A stretch of 64,000 bases of DNA from Streptomyces iranensis (GTDB lineage: Bacteria > Actinomycetota > Actinomycetes > Streptomycetales > Streptomycetaceae): contig NZ_JAGGLR010000005.1 in NCBI RefSeq assembly GCF_017874715.1, positions 124,001-188,000 of the forward strand, given 5' to 3'. The notes below the pieces were generated by a model that did no database searches, was not told the origin of the DNA, and saw nothing but the letters and a program-made list of their open reading frames with translations. Of the stretch, positions 1 through 8,110 are shown one piece after another. The position numbers and the translations under genes are program-made. The stretch's first letter is position 1; every line of letters begins with the position of its first letter.

Positions 1-84
1 CTGCGGACCATGGACGAGCCGGAGATGGAGTACTACGCGGTGGTGCTCCAGGACCCGGAGGGCAATGAGTTCTGTGTCGTCTAG
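1..84 (+). CDS. VOC family protein, C-terminal end only
   Basis: The window opens inside this gene and only the last 27 codons are visible. The tail contains LQDPEGNEFCVV, typical of the final strand of vicinal-oxygen-chelate (glyoxalase/dioxygenase-fold) proteins. Substrate cannot be inferred. Its TAG stop lies in the same CTAG as the stop of the convergent sialidase gene, so the two genes meet tail to tail with a 4-bp overlap and no room for a terminator. Confidence 0.7.
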   Translation: MRTMDEPEMEYYAVVLQDPEGNEFCVV

Positions 85-2060
85 TCGTGGGATGACCGCA
101 CGCGGTCGAGGGGGAGGCGGACGAGGGCGCCGGAGTGGGGGTCGTCGAGCGGGGCGTTGAACTCGCGGACACGGCGCAGTTCGGTGTCGGACAGGGCACG
201 GGCGTACAGGCGGAACTCATCGAGATCGCCCGTCATATGGGACCGGCTGTCCACGGCCTGGCCGAGGTGGAGCGCGAAGGGCGCGGTGCGGCTCACGGTG
301 CCCGGGGCGTCGGGGGCGGTGACCGCGGTGCCGCCGTCCACGGTGAGGGAGAGCCGTCCGCCGCCGCGGACCAGGGCGAGGTGGTGCCACTGCCCGTCGT
401 TGTACGCGGCGTCGGTGGACACCGAGGCGCTGGTGAAGGTGGCGAAGCCGTTGACCGTGGTCATCAGCGCCCGGAGCCGGTTGCTCCCGGGCTCACCCCG
501 CAGCCAGACCTGTGGCTGTTTGTTGCCGATGCCGCCCATCCACAGGAACGGATGCTGCCCGGAGGCGGCCGAGTAGCGGAACCACAGGCTCACGGTGAAG
601 TCGCGGGTGCCCAGCGGCAGGGCGTTCCGGTACGGGACCCGTACGGCGTCGTCCGTGCCGTCGAAGGACAGCGCGTCGCCGAAGCGGCCGTCGTCGCGCC
701 CCACCGCGCCGCCGAGCACGGTCGCGGACCGGGCGCCGGGCGCGCGGTCGTCGGTGGTGGGGGAGGACGGCCGGCGGGAGCCCAGCCAGTCCTCGGTGAA
801 GCGGGCGAAGCGGATCTCGTCACGCGCGTCCACCGCACCGCCCTCGTACAGCAGCCCCACCGTGTCGCGGGAGACCGCGACCATGTCGGAGTAGCCGGAC
901 CAGTCGGTGGTGACGACCTTGCCGCGGTCGACACCGTCCCAGGTGCGGGCCTCGTCCCAGGAGGAGCGGACCATCATGGTGCGGCGGCGGTCGGGGTCGG
1001 CGGGGGCGGCGAAGAGCAGTCGGCCGTAGCCGTCGTGGGCCGGGTCGCGCAGCCGCAGGATCGAACCCTGCACCTGGGGGGTGGGCAGATCGGGGATGGC
1101 GCGGAAGGACGCGGTGAAGCTCTGGCCGCCGTCCCGGCTGATGGCGTAGTCGCGGTGGCCGAGATCGGTGCCGTCCTGCTCCCGGCCGTTGACATAGATC
1201 GATCCGTCGGCGCGCTCCACCAGCGTCATCTCGGACGGTTTCTGGCGGAAGGTGCCGTCCTCGGCGAGCGGATAGCTGTCCACCGCGCCGATGCGCCAGC
1301 GGTCGCCGCCGTCGTCGCTGTAGGCGAGCGCGGCGTGGTTGTCGGTGATGCGGCCGCCGCTGAAGGTCTCGGTGTTGAGGGTGAAGACCAGTCGGCCCTT
1401 GTGGCGTCCGCGCTGGAGCTGGATGCCGTGGACGGGGCCGGTGGCGTACCAGGAGTTCCACTGGGCCGGCATCAGCGAGGAGCTCAGATCGCGCGGGGCC
1501 GACCAGGTGGCGCCGTTGTCGTCGCTGTACTGCAGGTGCGGGGAGCGGTCACAGGGGATGTCGCAGCTCTGGGAGTCGTCGCGGCCGGTGTTGTAGGTGC
1601 TGGCGAGCACGATGCGGCCGGTGCGCTGGTCCACGATGGGTGCGGGGTTGCCGTGGGTGTCACCGGCGCCGTCATTGACCACCTGGAGCGGGCCCCAGGT
1701 ACGGCCGCCGTCGGTGGAGCGCTTGAGGACCAGATCGATGTCCCCGGCGTCGCCGCAGTTGTCGACCCGGCCCTCGGCGAAGGCCAGCAGGGTGCCGTCC
1801 TTGGCCTTGACGACCGCCGGGATCCGGAAGCAGGAGTAACCCTGCTCCTGGGCAGATTTGAAGAGGACCTGTTGTTCGAAGCCGGAGTCGGCGCGGGCCG
1901 CGGACGCGGAGGAATCCGTGTCCGCGGCCCGTACCGGAAGCGGGATCAGGGCCAGCGCCGCGGCGGTGAGGAGCACGGAGGCGCGGCGCCGCCACGGTCT
2001 GGTACGGGAGCGGGGTGGTCTGCTGCGGGGACGTGTGCGGAGAACTGACGCCATGGTCAC
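81..2060 (-). CDS. Secreted exo-alpha-sialidase with C-terminal LamG-like domain
   Basis: A 659-residue secreted glycosidase expected to release terminal sialic acids. An Arg-rich N terminus and hydrophobic segment (about residues 26-45) form a signal peptide ending near VRAAD. The sialidase FRIP motif is at about residue 78, followed by Asp-boxes STDGGRTW, SDDNGATW, SDDGGDRW and SRDGGQSF around a six-bladed propeller. Residues about 450-640 are a LamG/concanavalin-like domain, probably carbohydrate binding. GTG at 2060 was chosen because GAAGGG lies 6 nt upstream; an in-frame ATG at 2054 has poorer spacing. It is monocistronic here, with a possible operator about 100 bp upstream. No sialic-acid catabolic genes are adjacent, so it may serve as a nutrient-scavenging enzyme. 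Confidence 0.9.
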   Translation of the reverse strand: MTMASVLRTRPRSRPPRSRTRPWRRRASVLLTAAALALIPLPVRAADTDSSASAARADSGFEQQVLFKSAQEQGYSCFRIPAVVKAKDGTLLAFAEGRVDNCGDAGDIDLVLKRSTDGGRTWGPLQVVNDGAGDTHGNPAPIVDQRTGRIVLASTYNTGRDDSQSCDIPCDRSPHLQYSDDNGATWSAPRDLSSSLMPAQWNSWYATGPVHGIQLQRGRHKGRLVFTLNTETFSGGRITDNHAALAYSDDGGDRWRIGAVDSYPLAEDGTFRQKPSEMTLVERADGSIYVNGREQDGTDLGHRDYAISRDGGQSFTASFRAIPDLPTPQVQGSILRLRDPAHDGYGRLLFAAPADPDRRRTMMVRSSWDEARTWDGVDRGKVVTTDWSGYSDMVAVSRDTVGLLYEGGAVDARDEIRFARFTEDWLGSRRPSSPTTDDRAPGARSATVLGGAVGRDDGRFGDALSFDGTDDAVRVPYRNALPLGTRDFTVSLWFRYSAASGQHPFLWMGGIGNKQPQVWLRGEPGSNRLRALMTTVNGFATFTSASVSTDAAYNDGQWHHLALVRGGGRLSLTVDGGTAVTAPDAPGTVSRTAPFALHLGQAVDSRSHMTGDLDEFRLYARALSDTELRRVREFNAPLDDPHSGALVRLPLDRVRSSHD

Positions 2061-2155
2061 GGCCTGCCCTTCAGACTGCCTCGTTGAGGCATCGGCATCT
2101 GGACGTCGAGGCCGTCGGGCATCACGCCATGAGGCATCATGCCGTCAGGACATCA

Positions 2156-2170
2156 AGACATCCCATGTCT
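2156..2170 (-). promoter_or_regulatory. Palindrome upstream of the sialidase gene, possible operator
   Basis: AGACATCCCATGTCT is a perfect inverted repeat (6-bp arms, 3-bp spacer) about 96 bp upstream of the sialidase start. The 256-bp gap 2061-2316 holds no convincing gene; it also has loosely repeated CATCA/GCATCAT stretches. A regulator-binding site is inferred from symmetry and position only. Confidence 0.35.
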
Positions 2171-2316
2171 CACACATGACTGCGGCTGAAAGTGTCTCGT
2201 CCTGCGGTCGCCCGGGACAAGGACCGTGCGTCATATCCTCGTGACACTGCGCCAGTTGGGGTGAGGGCGGGGCGCGAGGGGGACGGCGCCCGCCCCCGGA
2301 TGGCGTCCCCCCTCGG

Positions 2317-2679
2317 TCAGCCCATGGCCGTCTGACCCGCCGTGATGACCCGGTCCAGCAGCGACCGGGACAGCTCGAGCTCCTCGATGGCCGAGGTCAT
2401 CCGGTCCCGCTCGGCGCGCAGTTCGCCCAGCAGATCCGGACAGGTGGGCACGAGGTGCTCCCCGTTGTCGCGGAGACAAGGCAGAACCTGGGAGATGGTC
2501 GCCGTCGACAGCCCGGCCGCCAGCAGCGCGCGGATGCGCCGCACCACCGCCACGTCGGACGCGCGGTACGCGCGATAGCCGCTGGGCAGCCGCTCGGGCC
2601 CGAGGAGGCCCTGCTGTTCGTAGTAGCGCAGCAGCCGTTCGCTCACCCCGGTGCGGCGGGACAGCTCGCCGATCCGCAT
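2317..2679 (-). CDS. MerR family transcriptional regulator
   Basis: 120 residues. The N terminus MRIGELSRRTGVSERLLRYY is a canonical MerR winged-helix start, followed by the GLLGPERLPSGYRAY wing and a dimerisation helix (about 80-115). No effector cysteines of the metal-sensing kind are seen, so the inducer is probably an organic compound or unknown. ATG at 2679 was chosen over a longer frame because GAGGAGG lies 6-8 nt upstream and it matches the family start. The gene is 61 bp downstream of the serine hydrolase on the same strand; a direct repeat in that gap could be an autoregulatory site. Confidence 0.88.
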   Translation of the reverse strand: MRIGELSRRTGVSERLLRYYEQQGLLGPERLPSGYRAYRASDVAVVRRIRALLAAGLSTATISQVLPCLRDNGEHLVPTCPDLLGELRAERDRMTSAIEELELSRSLLDRVITAGQTAMG

Positions 2680-2715
2680 GGGCCTCCTCCTCGCGGCGAT
2701 GACTCTCCGAACCCT

Positions 2716-2743
2716 CCAATGGGTGTCAGGCCAATGGATGTCA
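2716..2743 (-). repeat. 13-bp direct repeat upstream of merR
   Basis: CCAATGGGTGTCA (2716-2728) and CCAATGGATGTCA (2731-2743) are identical at 12 of 13 positions with a 15-bp period. They sit in the gap between the serine hydrolase and merR and include the hydrolase stop codon (2741-2743). On the merR strand they read TGACATCCATTGG, and TGACA could also serve as a -35 element. Role inferred only. Confidence 0.4.
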
Positions 2744-4036
2744 GAGCTTACGGCCTCCGATCCCCTCGCACAGAACGCGGTCCATGAGGCTTTGCATGAC
2801 CCTCTCGGCCCGGAGCAGCTGCTCGTCGTCGGCGGTCTTGCCACTGGAGCTGATGGTCACCGAGCGCCGCCCGCCCTCGGTGAAGCCGGTGCGCACCGTG
2901 GCCCCTTCGAGGTCGCCGCCGTGGCCCCAGCGGTGGCCGCCGCAGCTGAGCGGCTGGCGCATCATCCCGAGCCCGTACTGGGCGTGCGGGAAGGCCACCT
3001 CGAAGTCCGGCCCGACGGGGACGGTCCGGCGCATCTCGGCCAGCTGTGCCGGGGGCAGCAGACGGCCGCTCAGCAGGGCGGTGTAGAACCGGTCCAGATC
3101 GCGGTCGGTGCTGATGATGGAACCGGCCGCACCGCCCCAGGAGACGTTCCGCAGCGTGGTGTCCGTCCAGCTGCCGGAGCCGGGGAAGCGCTGATACGTA
3201 TGGGCGTACGGGGCCTTGATCCGTGGATCGTCCCCGGGCTCGGAGGTGCCGGTCAGGCCCAGCGGGCGGATGATGCGGTCGCGGACCTCCTCCGGCCATG
3301 CGCGTCCGGTGACCTTCTGGATGATCATTCCGGCGAGGACATAGCCGGGGTTGGAGTAGTTCCAGTCGGGCTCGGGGTCATCGGCCGGGGCGGGCGGGAA
3401 GTCGGGCCGGTGCTTCATCGCCCCGGCGACCACCCGCTCGGGGGAGACATGGTCGAACCGGGTCCGCTCGAAGTCCGCCGCCGAGTCGCCGGTGTCGTCG
3501 CTGTAGGCGTAGTTGTGGATGCCGCTGGTGTGCTGGAGCAGATTCCTGACGGTGATCCGGCGGCCGTCGTTGCCATTGCCGCTCACCACGCCCGGCAGCC
3601 ACTTGTCCACCGGATCGCTCAGCGAGAGCCGCCCCTCGGCGACCAGTTGGAGGACGACGGTGGCCACGAAGGACTTGGTGACGCTCGCGGCCCGGTAGTG
3701 CGCCCCGTACGGCATGGGGCGGCCGGTGTCGCGCTCCGCCTCGCCCGCGCGGGCGTGGATCCGGCGGTGCCCGTCGCGCACCTCCACGGTGATGCCGATG
3801 AATCCGGCGTCCTCCAGCGTCCGGGCCACCGCGCGCCGCAACTCGGCCTCGGTGAGCCCGTGACCGGCGGAGGTGGCGGAGCTGGCGGAGCTGGCGGAGT
3901 CGGTGGCGGACGAGGCGGGGCCGGATTTCGTTGCCGTGGCGGCGGCCGGGACCGCGGCCGCACCGCCGAGCAGGGCGGCGGTGACAGCGGCGGCCGTGAC
4001 GAGGCGTAAGCGAGGGCGCTTCATGGGTGCGTTCAT
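2741..4036 (-). CDS. Secreted serine hydrolase, class C beta-lactamase / DD-peptidase family
   Basis: 431 residues with a Sec signal peptide (LRLVTAAAVTAALLGGAAAV) and a Ser/Ala-rich linker. The beta-lactamase fold motifs are visible: SVTK (nucleophile Ser and general-base Lys), YSN (the YxN motif) and HGGDL near the C terminus replacing KTG, as in the Streptomyces R61 DD-carboxypeptidase/esterase type. It likely acts outside the membrane on D-Ala-D-Ala peptides, beta-lactams or esters; the family is too broad to choose. ATG at 4036 is preceded by a modest GGTGAG; an internal ATG at 4024 lacks a ribosome site. merR follows on the same strand and may be co-transcribed. Confidence 0.85.
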   Translation of the reverse strand: MNAPMKRPRLRLVTAAAVTAALLGGAAAVPAAATATKSGPASSATDSASSASSATSAGHGLTEAELRRAVARTLEDAGFIGITVEVRDGHRRIHARAGEAERDTGRPMPYGAHYRAASVTKSFVATVVLQLVAEGRLSLSDPVDKWLPGVVSGNGNDGRRITVRNLLQHTSGIHNYAYSDDTGDSAADFERTRFDHVSPERVVAGAMKHRPDFPPAPADDPEPDWNYSNPGYVLAGMIIQKVTGRAWPEEVRDRIIRPLGLTGTSEPGDDPRIKAPYAHTYQRFPGSGSWTDTTLRNVSWGGAAGSIISTDRDLDRFYTALLSGRLLPPAQLAEMRRTVPVGPDFEVAFPHAQYGLGMMRQPLSCGGHRWGHGGDLEGATVRTGFTEGGRRSVTISSSGKTADDEQLLRAERVMQSLMDRVLCEGIGGRKL

Positions 4037-4114
4037 GTCTCACCAGCTTCCGGGTGTGGTGGTGCCCCGGCCATGCGGCAAGCCCCCGGGATTCGGGTGG
4101 GGGCAGCACCATGA

Positions 4115-4158
4115 CCGGGTTCCGGCCGGGCTCCGCCCGGGTTCCGGCCGGGTTCTGG
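4115..4158. repeat. 11-bp tandem repeat, four copies
   Basis: Units CCGGGTTCCGG, CCGGGCTCCGC, CCGGGTTCCGG and CCGGGTTCTGG run head to tail with a fifth partial copy, in the gap between the SDR stop and the serine hydrolase start. Next to it, GGTGCCCC and GGGGCAGCACC flank a GC-rich interval and could form a terminator-like stem. Confidence 0.6.
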
Positions 4159-4175
4159 CCGGGCGCTCGGGCCGG

Positions 4176-4934
4176 TCAGGCCGACGAGCCGCTGTCCACC
4201 ACGAGATCCGTGCCGACCACGGCGCCCGCCGCCGATGAGGCGAGGTAGAGCACGGCCGCCGCGATCTCGTCCGCCTCCGCCACCCTGCCCAGCGGAGTCT
4301 CGCTCTTCGCCCGCTCGGCGCGGTCGGCCTCGGTCTCACCCGGCCGCAGCGACATGGGGCCGTCGGAGGCGCCGGGGCTGACCGCGTTGATCCGGACGCC
4401 CTGATGGATGTGGTCGAGTGCGGCGATCCGGGTCAGCGTGGCGACCGCCGACTTGGAGGTGCTGTAGGCGCCGAGACCCGATACCCGCAGATGGGCGCCG
4501 AGGTTGGAGGAGACATTGACGATCGCCCCGCCGCCGTGCTCCTTCATGTGCGCGATCTGGTGCTTCATGGCCAGCCAGACACCGGTGACATTGGTACGCA
4601 GCACCGCCTCCCAGTCCTCCTCGCTGACTTCGGCGACGGGCCCCTTGCCGCGCAGTATCCCGGCGTTGTTGACCGCGATGTCCAGTCCGCCGAAGCGGGT
4701 GACGGCGCTGTGCACCAGCTCCCGGAGCTGCCCGGAGTCGGTCACGTCGGCGGTCACGGCGGTGGCCCGGCCATCGGCGGCCTCGATGAGGCGGACCGTC
4801 TCCGCCAGGGTGGATCCGGTACGGCCCGCGGCCACCACGGAGGCGCCTTCGGCGGCGAAGGCGAGCGCGATGGCACGGCCGAGACCGGTGCCCGCTCCGG
4901 TGACGAGGGCGGTCTTTCCGGTGAAGCGGTTCAC
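4176..4934 (-). CDS. SDR family NAD(P)-dependent oxidoreductase
   Basis: 252 residues, the classical short-chain dehydrogenase length. It shows the Rossmann motif TGAGTGLG (about residues 11-18), NNAG (about 90), the catalytic Ser in NVSSN and the YSTSK Tyr/Lys pair, then the PGAS loop after the active site. Substrate is unknown; the closest general type is glucose 1-dehydrogenase/3-oxoacyl reductase-like. The GTG start overlaps the TGA stop of the MFS gene (GTGA), so translation is coupled. As last gene of tetR-MFS-SDR it probably modifies a compound related to the one exported. Confidence 0.88.
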   Translation of the reverse strand: MNRFTGKTALVTGAGTGLGRAIALAFAAEGASVVAAGRTGSTLAETVRLIEAADGRATAVTADVTDSGQLRELVHSAVTRFGGLDIAVNNAGILRGKGPVAEVSEEDWEAVLRTNVTGVWLAMKHQIAHMKEHGGGAIVNVSSNLGAHLRVSGLGAYSTSKSAVATLTRIAALDHIHQGVRINAVSPGASDGPMSLRPGETEADRAERAKSETPLGRVAEADEIAAAVLYLASSAAGAVVGTDLVVDSGSSA

Positions 4935-6406
4935 TGCGTGGCTCCTTGAGTAACGGAGGAGGGACGTGCTGGACGGGACGGACGGCTCCGCTGGACGCGG
5001 AGGTCCAGGGCGGCGACGAGAGCGAGCGCGCCCCCCGTCGCGGCGAGGGAGACGGCATCGCTGCCGAAGGTGAGCACGATGGCGAAGACCACGGTCGGGC
5101 CGAGCTCCATCGCGGTGTTCAGCACCCCGCCCGCGAGCCCGGTGCGCTCATTCGGCACCCCGCGGGTGGTGAGCACGGCGGCCCCGGCGAAGGAGGCGGC
5201 GGCACCGGCCGGCAGCAGCACCAGCCCCGGCAGCAGCGCGGAGGCGTAAGGAGCGTGCGGGTCGAGGCCGGTGAGGGCGAGCAGCACCAGCCCGGCCCCG
5301 GCCGCGGCCAGCCCGGCGGCGGTGACGACGCGGGGGCCGAAGCGGGCTATCAGTGGCCCGGCCGCCCGCCCCGAGGTGAGCAGGGCGATGGCGAACGGCA
5401 CAAAGGCGGCCGAGGTCCGCAGCGGCGACCAGTCACGGTCCTGCTGGAGATGGAGCGAGAGGGTCACAAAGGTCATCGCGGTCGCGCAGGCGCTGAACGC
5501 GATGGCCGCGAGGGCGAGCGCCCGCCGCCGGTCCAGCAGGAAGCGGGGCGGCAGCAGCGGATCGCCCGCCCGGCGCTCCGCGTACCAGAACGCGATGAGC
5601 AGCGCGGCCCCCATGAGCAGGGGCACCAGCACCCCGGCCGACGACCAGGGCAGGGCGTCGGTGGCCACGAGCCCGTAACTGGCGAGCGTGATTCCGGCCG
5701 TGGCCAGCAGCGCGCCCGGCAGATCGAGCGCCCGGCCCCGGCTCGGTGGGGTGTCCGGCAGCAGCCGGGGCGCGAGGACGAGCGCGGCCACGGCCACCGC
5801 CGGCGGTACGGCGAAGCTCCAGCGCCAGGACAGCAGCTCGGCTATGACGCCGGAGAGCAGATTGCCCGCGGTCGCGCCGAGCACGGAGAGCCCGCCCCAG
5901 GTCGCCATCGCCTTGCCGTAGGCGGCGGGAGCGGGGAAGACGGCGCGCAGCACGGTCATGGCGGCGGGCGCTATCAGGGCCGCCCCCGCGCCCTGCGCGA
6001 ACCGGGCCGCGAGCAGGGTCCCGATACCGGGGGCGAACGGGGCGGCGGCCGAGGCGGCGGCGAAGAGGATGAGCCCGGCGGTGAGGGCCCGCCGCCCGCC
6101 GTAGCGGTCGGAGAGGCGCCCGCCGAAGAGCAGCAGCCCGGCGAAGGTCAGCCCATAGGCCGCGCTGAGCAGAATCAGATCGGCCCGCTCCAGGCCGAAG
6201 GCCCGGCCGATCTCGGGCAGCGGCACGGCGATCGCCGCGAGCGTGAAGATCAGGGTGATCTGGACGGAACCGAGCAGGGCGAAGGCCCGGCGATGGTGGG
6301 TCGTGGTGGTGGGGTCTGTGCCTGTGCCTGTGCCTGTGTCGGTGTTGGTGTCGGCGTTGGCGGTGGTGTCGGTATCGGTGTCGCACGGGGTGTCGGTGGT
6401 GGTCAT
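4931..6406 (-). CDS. MFS drug/metabolite transporter (DHA2-like)
   Basis: 491 residues with 12-14 predicted membrane segments and the MFS loop motif GRLSDRYGGRRA after the second helix. The domain pattern fits drug:H+ antiporters, so efflux is the likely role. The first about 40 residues are an odd Thr/Asp-rich tail (TDTDTTANADTNTDTGTGTG) encoded by a degenerate hexanucleotide repeat at about 6305-6385; it is not part of the fold and its length may vary between strains. Coupled to the SDR gene and 80 bp downstream of tetR, with an operator-like site just upstream of its start. Confidence 0.87.
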   Translation of the reverse strand: MTTTDTPCDTDTDTTANADTNTDTGTGTGTDPTTTTHHRRAFALLGSVQITLIFTLAAIAVPLPEIGRAFGLERADLILLSAAYGLTFAGLLLFGGRLSDRYGGRRALTAGLILFAAASAAAPFAPGIGTLLAARFAQGAGAALIAPAAMTVLRAVFPAPAAYGKAMATWGGLSVLGATAGNLLSGVIAELLSWRWSFAVPPAVAVAALVLAPRLLPDTPPSRGRALDLPGALLATAGITLASYGLVATDALPWSSAGVLVPLLMGAALLIAFWYAERRAGDPLLPPRFLLDRRRALALAAIAFSACATAMTFVTLSLHLQQDRDWSPLRTSAAFVPFAIALLTSGRAAGPLIARFGPRVVTAAGLAAAGAGLVLLALTGLDPHAPYASALLPGLVLLPAGAAASFAGAAVLTTRGVPNERTGLAGGVLNTAMELGPTVVFAIVLTFGSDAVSLAATGGALALVAALDLRVQRSRPSRPARPSSVTQGATQ

Positions 6407-6420
6407 TTCTCCCCCAATAT

Positions 6421-6433
6421 TTGACCGATCGTT
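6421..6433 (-). promoter_or_regulatory. Predicted TetR operator, MFS side
   Basis: TTGACCGATCGTT lies 15 bp upstream of the MFS start, inside an unusually AT-rich stretch (AATATTTGACCG..TTTTAATAT). Its reverse complement AACGATCGGTCAA matches the site upstream of tetR at 12 of 13 positions. It is a partial palindrome around CGATCG, as expected for a TetR dimer. Confidence 0.6.
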
Positions 6434-6486
6434 TTAATATGAGGGCATGCGAATGGGCTCTGTGTGACTCCCGTGGTCGTGAGGGA

Positions 6487-7071
6487 TCAGTCCAGCAGTG
6501 CCAGTGCCTGCTCCGCCGCGTCCCGCACCCGGGCCGGGTCGTCCGACGCCTTGCCGACCACCCGCAGCCCCTGCAGCAGCACGAACAGCATCCGCGCCAG
6601 CGCGCGGGGGTCGCGGTCCTCGGGAAGCTCCCCCTGGGCCTGGGCCCGTATCAGCGCGGAGCACAGCGGGGTCTCCACGCGGTCCCAGCTGAGCTCCACC
6701 CGGCGGGCCGCCGCCGGGTCGTGCGGCGCCAGCTCGGCCGCCGTGTTGGTCACCAGACAGCCGGCCAGCCGCATTTCCGGGGAGGCGGCCTCCTCGGCGA
6801 AGCGGCGCACCACCGCCCGCACCGCGGGCAGCGCGGGGCCGGGCTGGGACAGCTCGGCCAGCAGGGGCGGGTCGCGCGTCTCCGCATAGCGGTCCATGGC
6901 CTTCAGGTACAGCTCGTGCTTGCTGCCGAAGGTCGCGTAGATACTGGCGCGGCCGATGCCGAGATAGTCGACGAGGTCCGCCATCGAGGTCGCTTCATAG
7001 CCGCGCTGCCAGAACAGCTCGAGAGCCGACTGCAGGGCGGCCTCTGGATCGAATTCCTTCGTTCTGGCCAT
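6487..7071 (-). CDS. TetR/AcrR family transcriptional regulator
   Basis: 194 residues. The N-terminal helix-turn-helix is clear: GYEATSMADLVDYLGIGRAS followed by IYATFGSKHELYLKAM. The C-terminal part is an alpha-helical ligand-binding domain of the TetR_C type. It sits immediately upstream of, and on the same strand as, the MFS and SDR genes. Matching operator-like sequences occur before its own gene and before the MFS gene, so it probably represses itself and the transporter until a toxic or signalling ligand binds. Confidence 0.9.
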   Translation of the reverse strand: MARTKEFDPEAALQSALELFWQRGYEATSMADLVDYLGIGRASIYATFGSKHELYLKAMDRYAETRDPPLLAELSQPGPALPAVRAVVRRFAEEAASPEMRLAGCLVTNTAAELAPHDPAAARRVELSWDRVETPLCSALIRAQAQGELPEDRDPRALARMLFVLLQGLRVVGKASDDPARVRDAAEQALALLD

Positions 7072-7095
7072 GACCCAACCGTAGCACCTAACCAG

Positions 7096-7108
7096 AACGA
7101 GCGGTCAA
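7096..7108 (-). promoter_or_regulatory. Predicted TetR operator, tetR side
   Basis: AACGAGCGGTCAA lies about 25 bp upstream of the tetR start codon and is, in opposite orientation, a 12/13 copy of the element before the MFS gene. Two copies in the only two candidate promoters of this unit support autoregulation plus control of the pump. Confidence 0.55.
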
Positions 7109-7153
7109 GAACACTTTCGAGTGAAGGTCCCGAGGCGGAATGTATGTGCGGAG

Positions 7154-7209
7154 CTACCGGGCCCGGTAGGGGCCGGCCGACGCAGGGGGCGCTCCCCGTC
7201 GGCCGGCCC
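7154..7209 (-). terminator. Double palindrome downstream of fdhD
   Basis: A perfect 16-bp palindrome CTACCGGGCCCGGTAG (7154-7169) abuts a stem GGGCCGGCCGACG (7170-7182) with CGTCGGCCGGCCC (7197-7209). It lies just past the fdhD stop, at the end of the five-gene operon. There is no U-tract, common for Streptomyces terminators; RNA structure rather than a DNA site is assumed. Confidence 0.5.
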
Positions 7210-7238
7210 GCCAACCCGTGCAGCGGGCGGACCGCTTC

Positions 7239-8105
7239 TCAGGCCCCGCCGACCGCTGTCCGCAGAGCGAGCCGCTGCTCGCCCGCGTACACGTTCATCG
7301 AGGTGCCGCGGAGGAAGCCGACCAGGGTCAGCCCCGTCTCCGCCGCCAGATCCACCGCCAGCGAGGAGGGCGCGGAGACCGCCGCCAGCACCGGGATCCC
7401 CGCCATCACGGCCTTCTGCGCCAGCTCGAAGGAGGCGCGCCCCGAGACCATCAGCACCGACCCCGACAGCGGCAGCAGGCCCTGCTGGAGCGCCCGCCCC
7501 ACCAGCTTGTCCACCGCGTTGTGCCGCCCCACGTCCTCCCGCAGGTCCAGCAGCTCACCGTCCGGGCTGAACAGCGCCGCCGCGTGCAGACCGCCGGTCC
7601 GGTCGAAGACGCGCTGTGCCGCGCGGAGCCGGTCCGGGAGCACGGAGAGCGTCTCCGGCTCGATCCGGACGGCGGAGCCCCCGGCGTCCTCGAGGTCGTC
7701 CGCCAGCGGCCAGCGCGCGGTCGTCCGGACCGCGTCCAGGCTGGCCTTGCCGCACAGACCGCAGGACGAGGTCGTGTAGACATTGCGCTCGAGGGTGATG
7801 TCCGGGACCGGCACGCCCGGCGCCAGCGTCACATCCACCACGTTGTAGGTGTTGGAACCCTCCTGGGTGGCGCCCGCGCAGTAGACGATGTTCGCCAGCT
7901 CGTCCGCGCGCCCGAGGACGCCCTCGCTCACCAGGAATCCGGCGGCGAGGGCGAAGTCGTCGCCCGGCGTGCGCATGGTGATGGCCAGCGGTTTGCCGTT
8001 CAGCCGGATCTCCAGCGGCTCCTCGGCCACGAGGGTGTCCGGCCGGGTGCTGACCGCCCCGTCCCGGATGCGGATGACGCGGCGTCGCTCGGTGACCCGT
8101 CCCAT
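7239..8105 (-). CDS. fdhD: Formate dehydrogenase accessory sulfurtransferase FdhD
   Basis: 288 residues. FdhD moves sulfur from a cysteine desulfurase to the Mo-bisPGD cofactor, which is needed for an active formate dehydrogenase. The essential CxxC is Cys115-Cys118 in SSCGLCGK, and the family motif EDVGRHNAVDK is present. ATG at 8105 was chosen because it lies 5 nt after the stop of the iron-sulfur gene and gives MGRVTERRRV as N terminus; a longer frame would read into that gene. It is the last gene of the panE-like/formate dehydrogenase operon, which supports calling the Mo enzyme a formate dehydrogenase. Confidence 0.93.
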   Translation of the reverse strand: MGRVTERRRVIRIRDGAVSTRPDTLVAEEPLEIRLNGKPLAITMRTPGDDFALAAGFLVSEGVLGRADELANIVYCAGATQEGSNTYNVVDVTLAPGVPVPDITLERNVYTTSSCGLCGKASLDAVRTTARWPLADDLEDAGGSAVRIEPETLSVLPDRLRAAQRVFDRTGGLHAAALFSPDGELLDLREDVGRHNAVDKLVGRALQQGLLPLSGSVLMVSGRASFELAQKAVMAGIPVLAAVSAPSSLAVDLAAETGLTLVGFLRGTSMNVYAGEQRLALRTAVGGA

Positions 8106-8110
8106 GTCGA

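Noticed and set aside
135..2048. A 637-codon plus-strand frame opposite the sialidase
   Set aside because: The minus strand encodes FRIP and Asp-box motifs; the plus translation is low-complexity Gly/Val/Arg.
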